The translations under genes and the position numbers were made by a program. Under the pieces are notes generated by a model. The model worked only from the letters and a program-made list of their open reading frames with translations. It was not told where the DNA came from and did not search any database. Source: Verrucomicrobiales bacterium (GTDB lineage Bacteria > Verrucomicrobiota > Verrucomicrobiia > Verrucomicrobiales > DEV007). Taken from it: a DNA stretch of 63,588 nt. Below, piece after piece: positions 7,929-16,647 of the stretch. Where the stretch lies: positions 7,573 to 71,160 of the forward strand of contig JARGOZ010000005.1 in NCBI GenBank assembly GCA_029213025.1, read 5' to 3'. Each line of letters starts with the position of its first letter. Position 1 is the first letter of the stretch.

Positions 7929-9179
7929 CTATGCTATTTTGAAGCCGTAGTCCACTGGCTCGGGCAGTTCGCAAATTTCTTCAATCGCTTCGAACAACTC
8001 ATCGAACTCTTCTACAAAGAGATCCCCTATCAACAGATCTGTCAAAGGCGGGCGGAGGTGAGGATGCCGTCGAATCAATTTCGCGAAACTGAAGTCTTCA
8101 TCGTAAAACGCATAGACAATTTTCCGCATCCGCTCCATCGCTTCACATAGCGTTTTACCATATTCCTGAAACCTCTCCGGTTTGGTATCTCCTTCTTTCA
8201 ATGCTTTATCAATCGCCTCAGCAGCCAGTTCGCCGGACTTGAGAGCGAGAAATACTCCACTGGAAAATACCGGATCAAGAAAAGCAAACGCGTCGCCTAC
8301 CAGAATAACGCCGTCGGCAGCACAATATTCCGCCCGGTAGCTGTATTCGCCGGTTACGTTATACTCACCCACCTGTTTACCGGATTCCAGGTGTTTCTCT
8401 ATCCACACATTCTCGTGAATTTCCCGCTTCATGATTTCGGCAGGATCACGGGAATCTCTATATAAATAATCGCGATCTGCAACCACTCCCACGCTCACCC
8501 GGTTATCCCGCATGGGAATATACCAAAACCACCCCTTATCCGGGAGATAGGCTACAGTGGTGGCACCGGCATCGAGACCAGGGTCCCGCATAGCCCCTTC
8601 GAAGTATGTCCAAATAGCAATCTTGTTCAGTGCCGGGTCGCGCCGTCGCCACTTGCTTTTGCTCTGGACAAGAGCATCACGGCCTGAAGCATCCACTACC
8701 AACTTGGCGAAGTGTTGCTCACGACCGTTGCTGTTCTCTACTTCGACGCCAACAACTTTGCCGTTTTCATCTCGTATCACATCGAGAACTTTGTGATTTT
8801 CCCGTATTTCCGCACCGTATTCTCGGGCTTTACCGGCCAGCATATTATCGAATACAGCCCGTTCGACCTGCCAGGTAACAGCGGACGGACAGTCTTTGTG
8901 TTGAAAGAAATAGAACGGCTTTGATATTCTGCCATCTGTAGTGACAAACTGCACACTGTGCTTTTGCTGAAAACCAATTTTGTCCATTTGGTCAGCCAAA
9001 CCCAGCTTTTCCAAAGTATAGTAACAAAACGGCATCATCGATTCCCCGATATGATAGCGCGGAAACTGGTCCTTCTCGAAGATAAGGACATCGTGCCCTT
9101 CTTTGGCGAGAAACGCAGCTGTAGTTGCTCCGGCGGGACCACCGCCGATTATGATTACATCATGTTCCGGACTGCTCAT
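7929..9179 (-). CDS. Flavin-dependent halogenase-like oxidoreductase
   Basis: The 416-residue protein begins with a Rossmann FAD site (DVIIIGGGPAGATTAAFLA) and then FPRYHIGES, the signature of the phenolic-halogenase/geranylgeranyl-reductase-like flavoproteins. GFQQKHSVQF holds a Lys at the place of the catalytic Lys of CndH/PltA-type halogenases, and WFWYIP matches the halogenase WxWxIP motif. DGVILVGDAFAFLDP is the second FAD-contact motif. Chlorination or oxidation of an aromatic ring, perhaps while bound to a carrier, is possible. It is the last gene of a minus-strand trio with a chorismate-lyase-like and a radical SAM protein. Two 22-bp repeat units sit just upstream of its ATG (9177-9179). 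Many members of this family are simple dehydrogenases, so halogenation is not certain. Confidence 0.75.
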   Translation of the reverse strand: MSSPEHDVIIIGGGPAGATTAAFLAKEGHDVLIFEKDQFPRYHIGESMMPFCYYTLEKLGLADQMDKIGFQQKHSVQFVTTDGRISKPFYFFQHKDCPSAVTWQVERAVFDNMLAGKAREYGAEIRENHKVLDVIRDENGKVVGVEVENSNGREQHFAKLVVDASGRDALVQSKSKWRRRDPALNKIAIWTYFEGAMRDPGLDAGATTVAYLPDKGWFWYIPMRDNRVSVGVVADRDYLYRDSRDPAEIMKREIHENVWIEKHLESGKQVGEYNVTGEYSYRAEYCAADGVILVGDAFAFLDPVFSSGVFLALKSGELAAEAIDKALKEGDTKPERFQEYGKTLCEAMERMRKIVYAFYDEDFSFAKLIRRHPHLRPPLTDLLIGDLFVEEFDELFEAIEEICELPEPVDYGFKIA

Positions 9180-9195
9180 TTGATTCTCCAGGGAA

Positions 9196-9233
9196 GACTT
9201 AACAGGGTACAATGCCCGACTTAACAGGGTACA
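9196..9233 (-). repeat. 22-bp-period repeat, locus A (2 units)
   Basis: On the minus strand the core TGTACCCTGTT occurs twice, 22 bases apart, each followed by AAGTC. The units lie between the chorismate-lyase-like gene and the flavoprotein gene and end 17 bases before the flavoprotein start codon, in the sense direction of that gene. Confidence 0.85.
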
Positions 9234-9262
9234 GTTTTGCTAATGCTGCTTCGGGCTTTTTG

Positions 9263-9874
9263 TTACTTTACGTTTTCGATCCACTTTTCAGATTCGCAGT
9301 GACGCGGTAAAATCTCGACGATATCTGCAATCGCCATTCCGTCATCGTCCAAAAGTTGATTACAGCGACCGTAGAGTGTTTCACCTACTTCCTGCTTTAA
9401 TGCAGTAGCGATTCGGTCGTCGGCAGGAACCGAGAAAAAAGCGGTCGGACTGCCGGAGTGTCGCACGCCGTATTCGCCAAGAATTCCTCCGAGGGGAATT
9501 TCCCCTTCGATAATCAATTGGCTGACTTCGGGAGGAAACCCATCAAGGTGAATCCCTATGGCGCCGTATTCTACAGGGGAATTATCCGTCACTGCGTGAA
9601 GTGTTACCAGACGCATCAGGTAGTTGTCGGTTCGCTCGTGCTGGTGGACTTCCAGGTAGAGTTTGGAGTGGTGAAACGCCGCCAGTGTTGGAGTCATGTC
9701 GTTTTCATGAACCAACATGGACCGGTAGGGATACGGCATTTCCGATTTCTCCAGAAAGGTGAAATCCGGTAACGGTTTACCGGCCTTTTCGTAAAAATAG
9801 TGGAACGGCATGAGCCGATGAAGAGCATCGGCAAGTTGCGAGGAAGCCTCCCGGGTGTCGACAGTCTTTTCCAT
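9263..9874 (-). CDS. Chorismate-lyase-like protein
   Basis: The 203-residue protein resembles the UbiC/DUF98 chorismate-lyase fold: SMLVHENDMTPTLAAFH matches the LLxHDxDMTxTL stretch of the family, MRLVTLHAV with VEYGAIGIHLDGFP matches its central strands, and IPLGGILGEYGVRHS matches the PLGxIL motif. Chorismate lyases release pyruvate from chorismate to give hydroxybenzoate. The gene lies six bases after the radical SAM gene and ahead of the halogenase-like flavoprotein, so it could supply an aromatic starter to the same pathway. Sequence drift is large, and a ligand-binding rather than catalytic role cannot be excluded. No signal peptide. Confidence 0.6.
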   Translation of the reverse strand: MEKTVDTREASSQLADALHRLMPFHYFYEKAGKPLPDFTFLEKSEMPYPYRSMLVHENDMTPTLAAFHHSKLYLEVHQHERTDNYLMRLVTLHAVTDNSPVEYGAIGIHLDGFPPEVSQLIIEGEIPLGGILGEYGVRHSGSPTAFFSVPADDRIATALKQEVGETLYGRCNQLLDDDGMAIADIVEILPRHCESEKWIENVK

Positions 9875-9880
9875 GGAATT

Positions 9881-11248
9881 CTAGGTATAACGCTCGAAGT
9901 CGCGATGCTGCGGCATGAAAAACTCATGGAGTTGCTTATCGATTTGCAGCATCCCGTCGCGATTGATCCTGATTTCGTCACCCTCGATCGAGAGAAATCC
10001 CCGTTCTTTGATCACTTTGATCGGCTCGGCAAAAACTTCGGTCACGTCGGCGTCATACTTGTTTTGGAAGTAGGAAATGTTGGTCTTCCCGAGCTTGAGC
10101 TGGAGAACAAATTCGCGCAGCAGACGTTCATCGTGATTCGTCGGGTAGGCGCGAAAAATCGGTAACCGGCCTTCATCGAGCGCCTGCATGTAAGGGCCGA
10201 CATCGGCCTGGTTTTGGTAATGAACTCCGCCAAAGTGCCCGAAACTGGCAACCCCCACCGAAAGCAGATCAGCCCCGGCCCAGAGACTGTCCCGGTAGAC
10301 AAATTTTGTGGTTTCCGGGTTTTTCACGACCGTGTAGGCACTGTTAACTGTGTAGCCGGCTTCCTCGAAACGGTTGAATGCCCAGTTGACCCAGTCACGC
10401 TTCTTTGACCAGTTCGCCACCGGCGCAGTGACTTTCCCTGCTTCAGCCATTTCTTTGTAAATGGTCGTATTGTAGGGGATTTCCATCTGATAAATCGTGA
10501 CGCAATCCGGATCCTGCTCAATGGCAATGTCGACACACTTCTTCCAGTTGTCTTCGGTCTCATCCATCATGCCGGCGATGAGGTCTATATTCACCTGATC
10601 AAATCCCAGAGTTTGGGCAAAACCGAGGGCGCGATACGCTTCCTTCGAGCGGTGGGCCCGTCCGTTCACTTCGAGAATGTGGTCGTCGAAATTTTCAATC
10701 CCCAGGCTGAGCCGGGTCACTCCGATATCGCGGATTGCTTCGAGCTTTTTCTCCGTAAGCGTTCCCGGTTCAGCTTCGAAAGCGACTTCTTCGGTTTCAT
10801 CCCAGGGAAACAGATCTTTCATCCGGTCAGTCAGCTCCTGTAGCTGGCCAATCGACAAATAGCTGGGCGTGCCACCGCCAAAATAGACAAATTGCGGCTT
10901 TCTCCCTTTTAAATAGGGCTTGTCCGCATAGACCTCCAGTTCCTGCAGCGCTGCGTCGAGATATGCCTTGATTTCGTTGGCATTTTTGTCGGTGTAGACC
11001 CGGAAATAACAGAAGTGGCAGCGCTTGCGGCAGAACGGGATGTGCAGATAAACGCCCAGATTAGTGTCCTCCGGAGTGGGCGACATCAAAACCGGAGCCA
11101 CTTCGTCGACCATATCCGGTTTCCAATAGGAAAAAGGCGGGTAGTTGGAGACAAAGTAATTACCGGCTTCGGTTTCGTCGCCGGTTTCCAGTGGATGACT
11201 CAGCGCTTTGACTCGTTCGCTGAGAGTTTCGGTATTTTGCTGGGCCAT
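9881..11248 (-). CDS. HemW/HemN-like radical SAM protein
   Basis: The 455-residue product has YLHIPFCRKRCHFCYF with the three cluster cysteines at residues 73, 77 and 80 (Cx3Cx2C), then YFGGGTPSYLS and AFEAEPGT, the SAM-binding motifs shared by coproporphyrinogen oxidase-like enzymes, and RLSLGIENFDDHIL. The residue after the last cysteine pair is Phe rather than the extra Cys of HemN, as in HemW. The C-terminal HemN domain is recognisable (LLREFVLQLKLGK). It is longer than HemW (~380) because of a 65-residue N-terminal extension. It leads the minus-strand trio, so it is better read as a biosynthetic enzyme than as the general heme chaperone. I chose the ATG at 11246-11248; upstream sequence in frame has no family character. 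Confidence 0.85.
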   Translation of the reverse strand: MAQQNTETLSERVKALSHPLETGDETEAGNYFVSNYPPFSYWKPDMVDEVAPVLMSPTPEDTNLGVYLHIPFCRKRCHFCYFRVYTDKNANEIKAYLDAALQELEVYADKPYLKGRKPQFVYFGGGTPSYLSIGQLQELTDRMKDLFPWDETEEVAFEAEPGTLTEKKLEAIRDIGVTRLSLGIENFDDHILEVNGRAHRSKEAYRALGFAQTLGFDQVNIDLIAGMMDETEDNWKKCVDIAIEQDPDCVTIYQMEIPYNTTIYKEMAEAGKVTAPVANWSKKRDWVNWAFNRFEEAGYTVNSAYTVVKNPETTKFVYRDSLWAGADLLSVGVASFGHFGGVHYQNQADVGPYMQALDEGRLPIFRAYPTNHDERLLREFVLQLKLGKTNISYFQNKYDADVTEVFAEPIKVIKERGFLSIEGDEIRINRDGMLQIDKQLHEFFMPQHRDFERYT

Positions 11249-11298
11249 AGTTGTGTAAGTAAGACGATACACCGAACAAATCCTGTCGCAAAGGAGCG

Positions 11299-12525
11299 TT
11301 AACCCGCCTGAAACCCGTAAACAACTCCATCCTCCCCGCACAGAACGAGGATTCCGCGTGAAATGGCGGGGGATGCTTTTATTTTTGCGCCCACCTCCCA
11401 ATTCCAAAGTTCGGTGCCGTCCTCAGGATTGATCGCGTAGAGAAATCCGTCCACTCCCGCCTGCCACACCGCGCTTTTGGTCAAAACCGGGGAGGAATCA
11501 AAAGAGCGCCGCCCCTGGAAGGCCCAGACTTGCTCTCCGGTCACCCGGTCATAGGCTACCAGCTGCTTATCAGGGCTCGGGACATATAGACGTTTTTTTC
11601 CTACCGCCGCTGAGCCGCGATACTCCTGCCCGGTATCGACAGTCCACACGGTCTCTCCGGACTCTATTTCCACTGCGAGAACCTGCCCCCCGTTGTGGGC
11701 TACGTAGGCAATTCCATCGCGGACAGAAGAGGAGTTGGCGATGTAGGAGCCTACTTCGATTTCTCTCGGTTCCCCCGTTCCATCAGCGGAAATAATGTGA
11801 AAAATTCCGTCGCAGCCGCCAAAAGTCACCGCCTGATTTCCTCCTGAATTCACGATAGACGGGGTCGCCATGATATAATTTTCCGTCTCATGTTTCCACA
11901 ACAGGCTGCCGTCGCCGGCGTCGAGACAGTACAAAAAATAATCGTGGCTGCCGAAAAACACTCTGATCTTGCCATCCTCCGATTCGAGAATATTTACGCC
12001 GCCCTCGATTTTGTCTTCCGCTTCAAACCGCCACGCCTCACTTCCGCCTTCCACATTGAGAGCATAGAAAATTCCGCTGGTGTCACCAAAAAACACTCGC
12101 GCGCCAAAAACTGCCGCCGGACCGGTGATCGAGGATTCAGCCTCAAATTCCCAGATTTTGGTCCCTTTTTCCAAATCGATGGCAAAAAACTTTCCTTCCT
12201 GGTTGCCGACATAGATCACACCATCGGAAACGACCGGACTCGCATCGAAAGGAAGGCGCCTTTTACCCTCTTCAACAGTGGGTTCAAAAGACCAGGCCAA
12301 CTTGAGGGGAAATTTCAGGTCCTCCAGAGATTCGCCCTGCAGTTCGGCGTCGCGGCGAAAGATCGGCCAATCCTGAACCGTATTTTCTGCAGACTCTTGT
12401 TCCTTTTTTTGACTTTTTTCCTTCTTACTGCGGTCACAACCGGTAAGCAGAAACAGTCCCGCACCGAGACATAACGCAATTGAAGAAAAGTTTAGCCAAG
12501 ACATGCCCGTTCCAGTTCGTTTCAT
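11299..12525 (-). CDS. PQQ-type beta-propeller lipoprotein (BamB-like)
   Basis: The protein has about 408 residues. After MKRTGTGMSWLNFSSIALC comes a lipobox ending LLTGC, so it is a lipoprotein. The mature part consists of repeated propeller blades with the pattern VVSDGVIYVGNQEGKFFAIDLEKGTKIW and GSLLWKHET, about seven copies. BamB, the outer-membrane assembly factor, has this fold, but so do many PVC proteins of unknown role. The sequence lacks the dehydrogenase parts of quinoproteins, so PQQ binding is unlikely. It lies upstream of the radical SAM gene on the same strand with 50 bases between, and its promoter probably shares the divergent spacer with the DUF3108 gene. Confidence 0.85.
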   Translation of the reverse strand: MKRTGTGMSWLNFSSIALCLGAGLFLLTGCDRSKKEKSQKKEQESAENTVQDWPIFRRDAELQGESLEDLKFPLKLAWSFEPTVEEGKRRLPFDASPVVSDGVIYVGNQEGKFFAIDLEKGTKIWEFEAESSITGPAAVFGARVFFGDTSGIFYALNVEGGSEAWRFEAEDKIEGGVNILESEDGKIRVFFGSHDYFLYCLDAGDGSLLWKHETENYIMATPSIVNSGGNQAVTFGGCDGIFHIISADGTGEPREIEVGSYIANSSSVRDGIAYVAHNGGQVLAVEIESGETVWTVDTGQEYRGSAAVGKKRLYVPSPDKQLVAYDRVTGEQVWAFQGRRSFDSSPVLTKSAVWQAGVDGFLYAINPEDGTELWNWEVGAKIKASPAISRGILVLCGEDGVVYGFQAG

Positions 12526-12611
12526 AATACCAAGTCCTCTTCTAATTAAACGCAGTGTCAAATCAACTCAGACGAATAATTTTTAGAGAATACTGGAATT
12601 TTTCCTGCCGG

Positions 12612-12623
12612 AACAATATTGTT
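12612..12623. promoter_or_regulatory. 12-bp perfect palindrome in divergent spacer
   Basis: AACAATATTGTT is its own reverse complement and lies in the 110-base spacer between the divergent propeller lipoprotein and DUF3108 genes, 13 bases before the latter start. It could be an operator for a dimeric regulator; an AT-rich palindrome of this size can also occur by chance. Confidence 0.3.
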
Positions 12624-12635
12624 ATCAATTATTCG

Positions 12636-13457
12636 ATGAGAAATACGCGACTTCTCTGCATCTGCTTTCTGATCTTGGCTTCTGTTCTATCGATTGAGGC
12701 TCAAGACTCGAAGACATGGTTGGAAAATGTCAGTTCTGAACCTCCCGGGCCGCATACCAATCTCCGCCCCGTAGCAATTTCCTACGGATTAAGCTGGAAG
12801 GGACGGATGAACGCCGGTCAGATGCAGTTTGTCCTCACCGAGCCCTACCCGGATGTTTACCTCGCCAAGGCGAGCGGCCAGAGCGTAGGACTGCCGCGGG
12901 CACTGTTTCCCTACAACTTCAGCGGTTCCTCTCAAACCAACGCAACAACGCTGAAGCCGCTGACTTTTAATTTCAGCGACAAAATGAAAGCGAAATCCTA
13001 CAACTACTCACTTTTGTTTCAGCCTAACCAGATGGTGAGCCACACCAATTTGACCGATCTGAAAACCGGCAAAAAGACTCCGTATCACCGGGTATACCGT
13101 TTTGAAAAAGATTCGGCCCGGGATTTGATGTCCTCCATCCTCTACCTGCGCAGCCAGCCGTTAACCCCGGGGCAGAAAATTTCCCTGATCACCGCTACGT
13201 TCAACAAGCCCTATTTGACTGATTTCACAGTCCTCTGCCGCGAACAAAAAGTGGTTAACAGGAAGAAATACAATTCGATTAAGCTGGATCTCAATATCAA
13301 AAAGATAAACAGGGACATGACGGTCGAGCCTTATTCCAAAATCGAACAGGCTACGATTTGGCTGTCCGACGACGAGTTTCGTCTCCCGCTCGAATTTCAC
13401 GGCGATATTTTCGTAGGCTACATCTCTGCGAAAATGACCAGCCGCAAATGGCTGTAA
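12636..13457 (+). CDS. Secreted DUF3108-like protein
   Basis: The protein has 273 residues with a signal peptide (MRNTRLLCICFLILASVLS). The mature part follows the DUF3108 pattern: an early YGLSWKGRMNAGQMQFVL strand pair, a KAKSYNYSLLF region, a FEKDSARDLMSSILYLRSQPL helix with LTPGQK, and a final TIWLSDDEFRLPLEFHG near the end. Family members are periplasmic beta-sheet proteins of unknown function that may handle lipids or polysaccharide. The gene ends three bases before the convergent glycosidase-like gene. Confidence 0.75.
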   Translation: MRNTRLLCICFLILASVLSIEAQDSKTWLENVSSEPPGPHTNLRPVAISYGLSWKGRMNAGQMQFVLTEPYPDVYLAKASGQSVGLPRALFPYNFSGSSQTNATTLKPLTFNFSDKMKAKSYNYSLLFQPNQMVSHTNLTDLKTGKKTPYHRVYRFEKDSARDLMSSILYLRSQPLTPGQKISLITATFNKPYLTDFTVLCREQKVVNRKKYNSIKLDLNIKKINRDMTVEPYSKIEQATIWLSDDEFRLPLEFHGDIFVGYISAKMTSRKWL

Positions 13458-13460
13458 GCC

Positions 13461-14459
13461 TCACGGAGCGAGGTAGCGCTTCATTTCCGAAGCGAACAAC
13501 AGAGCCATCGATCCGGATCTGTCGTCATAGCCGTTGATTTCTTTGCGAGTCAAATACGCTTCGAGACTTTTCTGTTTTCCGGTTCCGGTGCAGGCTCCTC
13601 TCACTTCCCTACCGTCGGGACTGATTCTTGCATCGATCGCTTTCCACGATTTTTTCAAAACATCGTCCCACTGGTTTTTTTCCAGAATCCCGAGCCGGAT
13701 ACCAACCAGCGCAGCGTAGGAAATCATACAGGTACAGGTGAACTCCGGGTAAGACTGCGGATGATCAATCACCTGATGCCACATACCGTCAGAATCCTGA
13801 AATTTTTTAAGCGCTGTCAGATGATCCCGGAAACTGCTCACCACAAAATCGCGCCGGGGATAATCTTCCGGCATTTCCTCCAAAACCATAGCCAGACCGA
13901 TTGCCGGAAAGCCGTTGCCCCTTCCCCAGGCTGATTCATCCAGCGGAGAGTGGCGATAAATCCCGTCTTTTCTCAAACATTTCCCCTGAATAAACTGCAA
14001 GTGCTTTACGCATTGGTCAAAATATCGGGACTCCCCGGTCAAAGCACCCGCTTCCGCCAGGATCGGACAGCTCATAAAGACAGCATCACTCATTTCGTTG
14101 TGAAACGGCATCGCTTCGAGTGGCTTGCCGTCTTTTGCAAAACCTAGATTTGCCGCTTCCAGCGTGAGTTGTTTCGCTTTCGGATTTTCCGCCGACAGCT
14201 CCGCAAAAATCAACCTTCCCGCCACCTGGCTACCCGATTTCAAATCGGCAGGACTGGACAGCTGCCCGGCCACTACCGGTTTTGCTGCATCGGCCCCAAG
14301 CTCGCGCGCCCGGACAACCACAGCGAGCGCCTCCACATAGCTTCCACCGAACTTTTTCCCATAGTGATCGAGAAGCTGATTAATAAGGGTTTGCGGATCT
14401 CGTTCGGAAGCGAAAGACGACGAAACAGAAATCAGAATGAAGAATATCAGAGAGCGCAT
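13461..14459 (-). CDS. Secreted GH88/GH105-type unsaturated uronyl hydrolase
   Basis: The 332-residue protein has a signal peptide (MRSLIFFILISVSSSFAS) and the (alpha/alpha)6 barrel pattern of YteR/YesR enzymes. WGRGNGFPAIGLAMVL matches the WGRGNGW motif, and SPLDESAWGRGNG carries the usual catalytic-side Asp. DGMWHQVIDHPQSYPE and the final ARISPDGREVRGACTGTG agree with GH105. The fold binds unsaturated glucuronyl or galacturonyl ends left by polysaccharide lyases and releases them by hydration. Its neighbour on the other strand is a sulfatase, and a UxaA-type dehydratase lies farther on, so a sulfated uronate-containing polysaccharide is a reasonable substrate. The short spacer to the sulfatase (67 bases) must hold both promoters. 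Confidence 0.8.
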   Translation of the reverse strand: MRSLIFFILISVSSSFASERDPQTLINQLLDHYGKKFGGSYVEALAVVVRARELGADAAKPVVAGQLSSPADLKSGSQVAGRLIFAELSAENPKAKQLTLEAANLGFAKDGKPLEAMPFHNEMSDAVFMSCPILAEAGALTGESRYFDQCVKHLQFIQGKCLRKDGIYRHSPLDESAWGRGNGFPAIGLAMVLEEMPEDYPRRDFVVSSFRDHLTALKKFQDSDGMWHQVIDHPQSYPEFTCTCMISYAALVGIRLGILEKNQWDDVLKKSWKAIDARISPDGREVRGACTGTGKQKSLEAYLTRKEINGYDDRSGSMALLFASEMKRYLAP

Positions 14460-14526
14460 ATTAACAGTGAATTAGCCGATCAACGCCTTAGCAACTCAAC
14501 CGGACTGTGGCAAGGTGTTTCTCGCC

Positions 14527-15927
14527 ATGAAAAATTTGCTCACCGCACTTGTCATTCTTTGTGCCTACTCTGCCACAGCCCGTTCGGCAGATCAGCCCAA
14601 CGTCCTGTTTATCGCGATTGATGATCTGAACCACTGGGTGGGCCATCTGGGTCGAAATCCACAGGCGAAAACGCCGAATATCGACCGGCTCGCGGCGATG
14701 GGAACCGCGTTCACCAATGCTCACTGTGCCGTCCCCGCCTGCGAACCGAGTCGCTGCGCATTGATGGGTGGCCAGCGTCCCTGGACAACCGGTTGTTACA
14801 AAAACGGTCACGTCTGGAAAAAATATCAGCAATCAGGCAATGGCCTGAGTGCCCAATTCCTCAAAGCCGGTTACCACGTCGCCGGTGCCGGTAAAATTTA
14901 TCACTCGATGGGGTATCACGAAGATGAGTGGACCGAATACATGTCCAAATCCGGCAAATACAGCAACGGCCCGGGAGTCGACAAATACGACGGTTTCCAC
15001 AAAGATGTAACCCATCCCGACCTCAAAGACGAAGACATCATCGACTGGCACACTGCGGACTACTGCATCGAAAGGCTCAAAAATCCCGATCTGACCAAAG
15101 GCAAACCTTTCTTCATCGCCTGCGGACTTTACAAACCCCACCTCGCATTCGTCGCCCCTCGTAAATACTACGACGATTTTCCGCTCGATTCGATTGAGCT
15201 GCCTCCGCATATCGAAGCCGACCTCGATGACATTCCGTCTGCCGGAGTGAAGATGGCCCAACCCCAGGGTGACCACGCCAAATTCCTCAAAACCGGTCGC
15301 TGGAAAGCGGCGATTCAATCCTATCTAGCCACCTGCGCCTACACCGACATGAATGTTGGCCGGGTTCTCGATGCTTTGGAATCCAGCCCCCACAAAGAAA
15401 ACACCATAATTGTATTGTGGACCGATCATGGCTGGTCACTGGGCGAAAAACAACATTGGCGCAAATTTGCCCTCTGGGAAGAAACCACACGCACTCCGCT
15501 GGTCTGGGTCGTTCCAGGCATGACTCAAGCGGGAACCCGCTGCGATCAACCGGTGGACCTAATGAGTATTTACCCGACGGTGTGTGAGTTGAGCGGAATT
15601 GAAACGCCCTCTTATGTCGAGGGAATCAGTATTGTACCACTTTTGAAAAATCCGCAAGCTGCCTGGGATCGCCCCGCCATAACCACCCACGGGAGAGGGA
15701 ATCATGCCGTGCGCACAGCAACCCACCGCTACATCCGTTATGCGGACGGAAGTGAAGAACTCTATCACGATGCCGAAGATCCTTACGAGTGGAAAAATCT
15801 CGCGGGAGATCCGAAATATTCTGATGTAAAAATGAAAATGGCACAGTGGCTTCCCACCTCGGAAGTCCCTGAACAGAAGCTCGGCAAAGGCAAAAAGAAA
15901 AAAACGAAAGCCGCGAAGAAGGAATAA
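14527..15927 (+). CDS. S1-family sulfatase, iduronate-2-sulfatase-like
   Basis: The 466-residue protein has a signal peptide (MKNLLTALVILCAYSATARS). NVLFIAIDDLNHW supplies the metal-binding Asp pair. Cys72 lies in CEPSR, the CxPSR signature in which an anaerobic or FGE-type enzyme turns Cys into formylglycine. KPFFIACGLYKPHLAF, WTDHGWSLGEKQHW and the later DGSEELYHDAEDPYEWKNL are typical of the iduronate-2-sulfatase group. The C-terminus is Lys-rich. It removes sulfate esters from polysaccharides in the periplasm or outside. Start: ATG at 14527, because it begins the signal peptide; an ATG at 14515 is in frame. Confidence 0.92.
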   Translation: MKNLLTALVILCAYSATARSADQPNVLFIAIDDLNHWVGHLGRNPQAKTPNIDRLAAMGTAFTNAHCAVPACEPSRCALMGGQRPWTTGCYKNGHVWKKYQQSGNGLSAQFLKAGYHVAGAGKIYHSMGYHEDEWTEYMSKSGKYSNGPGVDKYDGFHKDVTHPDLKDEDIIDWHTADYCIERLKNPDLTKGKPFFIACGLYKPHLAFVAPRKYYDDFPLDSIELPPHIEADLDDIPSAGVKMAQPQGDHAKFLKTGRWKAAIQSYLATCAYTDMNVGRVLDALESSPHKENTIIVLWTDHGWSLGEKQHWRKFALWEETTRTPLVWVVPGMTQAGTRCDQPVDLMSIYPTVCELSGIETPSYVEGISIVPLLKNPQAAWDRPAITTHGRGNHAVRTATHRYIRYADGSEELYHDAEDPYEWKNLAGDPKYSDVKMKMAQWLPTSEVPEQKLGKGKKKKTKAAKKE

Positions 15928-15936
15928 AGTGACCAT

Positions 15937-15969
15937 TGTACCCTGTTAGGTCGGAGACTGTACCCTGTT
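15937..15969 (+). repeat. 22-bp-period repeat, locus B (2 units)
   Basis: TGTACCCTGTT at 15937-15947 and again at 15959-15969. The second unit ends 12 bases before the start codon of the PVC cytochrome gene, so the repeat occupies the place where a ribosome site would be expected. Confidence 0.85.
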
Positions 15970-15981
15970 GAATCCTCTTAG

Positions 15982-16647
15982 ATGAAACCCATTCTTATCT
16001 GTCGGGCGATATGTTTTTTTGCCCTGCCCCTGTCCATCCTAACCGGGGAAGAAATGCCTCACGGGGTCATGCCGGACAAGCACTTCAGTGTATTCGAAAA
16101 ATACTGTCTCGACTGCCATGATGCCGCTACAGAAAAAGGCGGTGTGAATCTCGAAGACTTATCATTTAACATGGACAGCCTCGAAGCCGCCGAAATGTGG
16201 CAGAAGGTTCTCAATGTCACCAACTCCGGGGAGATGCCGCCCGAAGACAAAACGCAACTCACCGCCGAAGAGAAAACCGACTTTCTTTCCGACCTTTCCA
16301 ATCAACTCGTCATCGCACGCGATGCCCTCAGCGACAGCGGCGGGGTGATCACCATGCGGCGACTCAACCGCCGGGAGTATGAAAACACGATCGAATCTCT
16401 ACTGGGTGTGAAGATCAATGCAGAAGACCTGCCCGATGATGCCAACTCCGGTGGTTTTGATACTTCCGGCTCGGCTTTATTTTTCTCCAGCGACCAGTTT
16501 GAACAATATATAAAAATCGCCAAACTCGCCCTCGACAAAGCGATCGTTTCCGAAGAAAAACCGAAAAACAGAAAGGTCAGGACCGAAGTGGAAACCTATG
16601 CCACACCCCGAATCATCAAAGTGGCGAAAAGTCTTCAGGAAAGTTGA
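15982..16647 (+). CDS. PVC cytochrome-type protein (PSCyt1-DUF1587), cut by in-frame TGA
   Basis: The 221 residues start with a signal peptide and a c-type heme motif CLDCH (42-46), followed by the GGVNLEDL and EMPPEDKTQLTAEEK pattern of the planctomycete cytochrome domain and the DUF1587 stretch RRLNRREYENTIESLLGV. The frame then meets TGA at 16645-16647 but carries on in the same frame into the DUF1592/1588/1585 part with no shift. A full-length gene would be ~857 residues. CGA (Arg) to TGA is the simplest explanation. The product is predicted to be a periplasmic electron-transfer protein that works with the DUF1552 protein encoded downstream. Whether the fragment is made is unknown. Confidence 0.8.
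   Translation: MKPILICRAICFFALPLSILTGEEMPHGVMPDKHFSVFEKYCLDCHDAATEKGGVNLEDLSFNMDSLEAAEMWQKVLNVTNSGEMPPEDKTQLTAEEKTDFLSDLSNQLVIARDALSDSGGVITMRRLNRREYENTIESLLGVKINAEDLPDDANSGGFDTSGSALFFSSDQFEQYIKIAKLALDKAIVSEEKPKNRKVRTEVETYATPRIIKVAKSLQES

Noticed and set aside
7929..9179. Geranylgeranyl reductase
   Set aside because: The FPRxHIGES and WxWxIP motifs together point to the halogenase branch; reductases usually lack WxWxIP.
9881..11248. Oxygen-independent coproporphyrinogen oxidase HemN
   Set aside because: The fourth cysteine of the HemN motif (CxxxCxxCxC) is Phe here, and the gene has no heme neighbours.
12612..12623. High-confidence operator
   Set aside because: A 12-bp AT-rich palindrome alone is too weak; kept only as a low-confidence site.
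16645..16647. Selenocysteine at the in-frame TGA
   Set aside because: No catalytic Cys is expected at this place in DUF1592-type proteins, and no hairpin resembling a bacterial SECIS was seen right after the codon. Point mutation is simpler.
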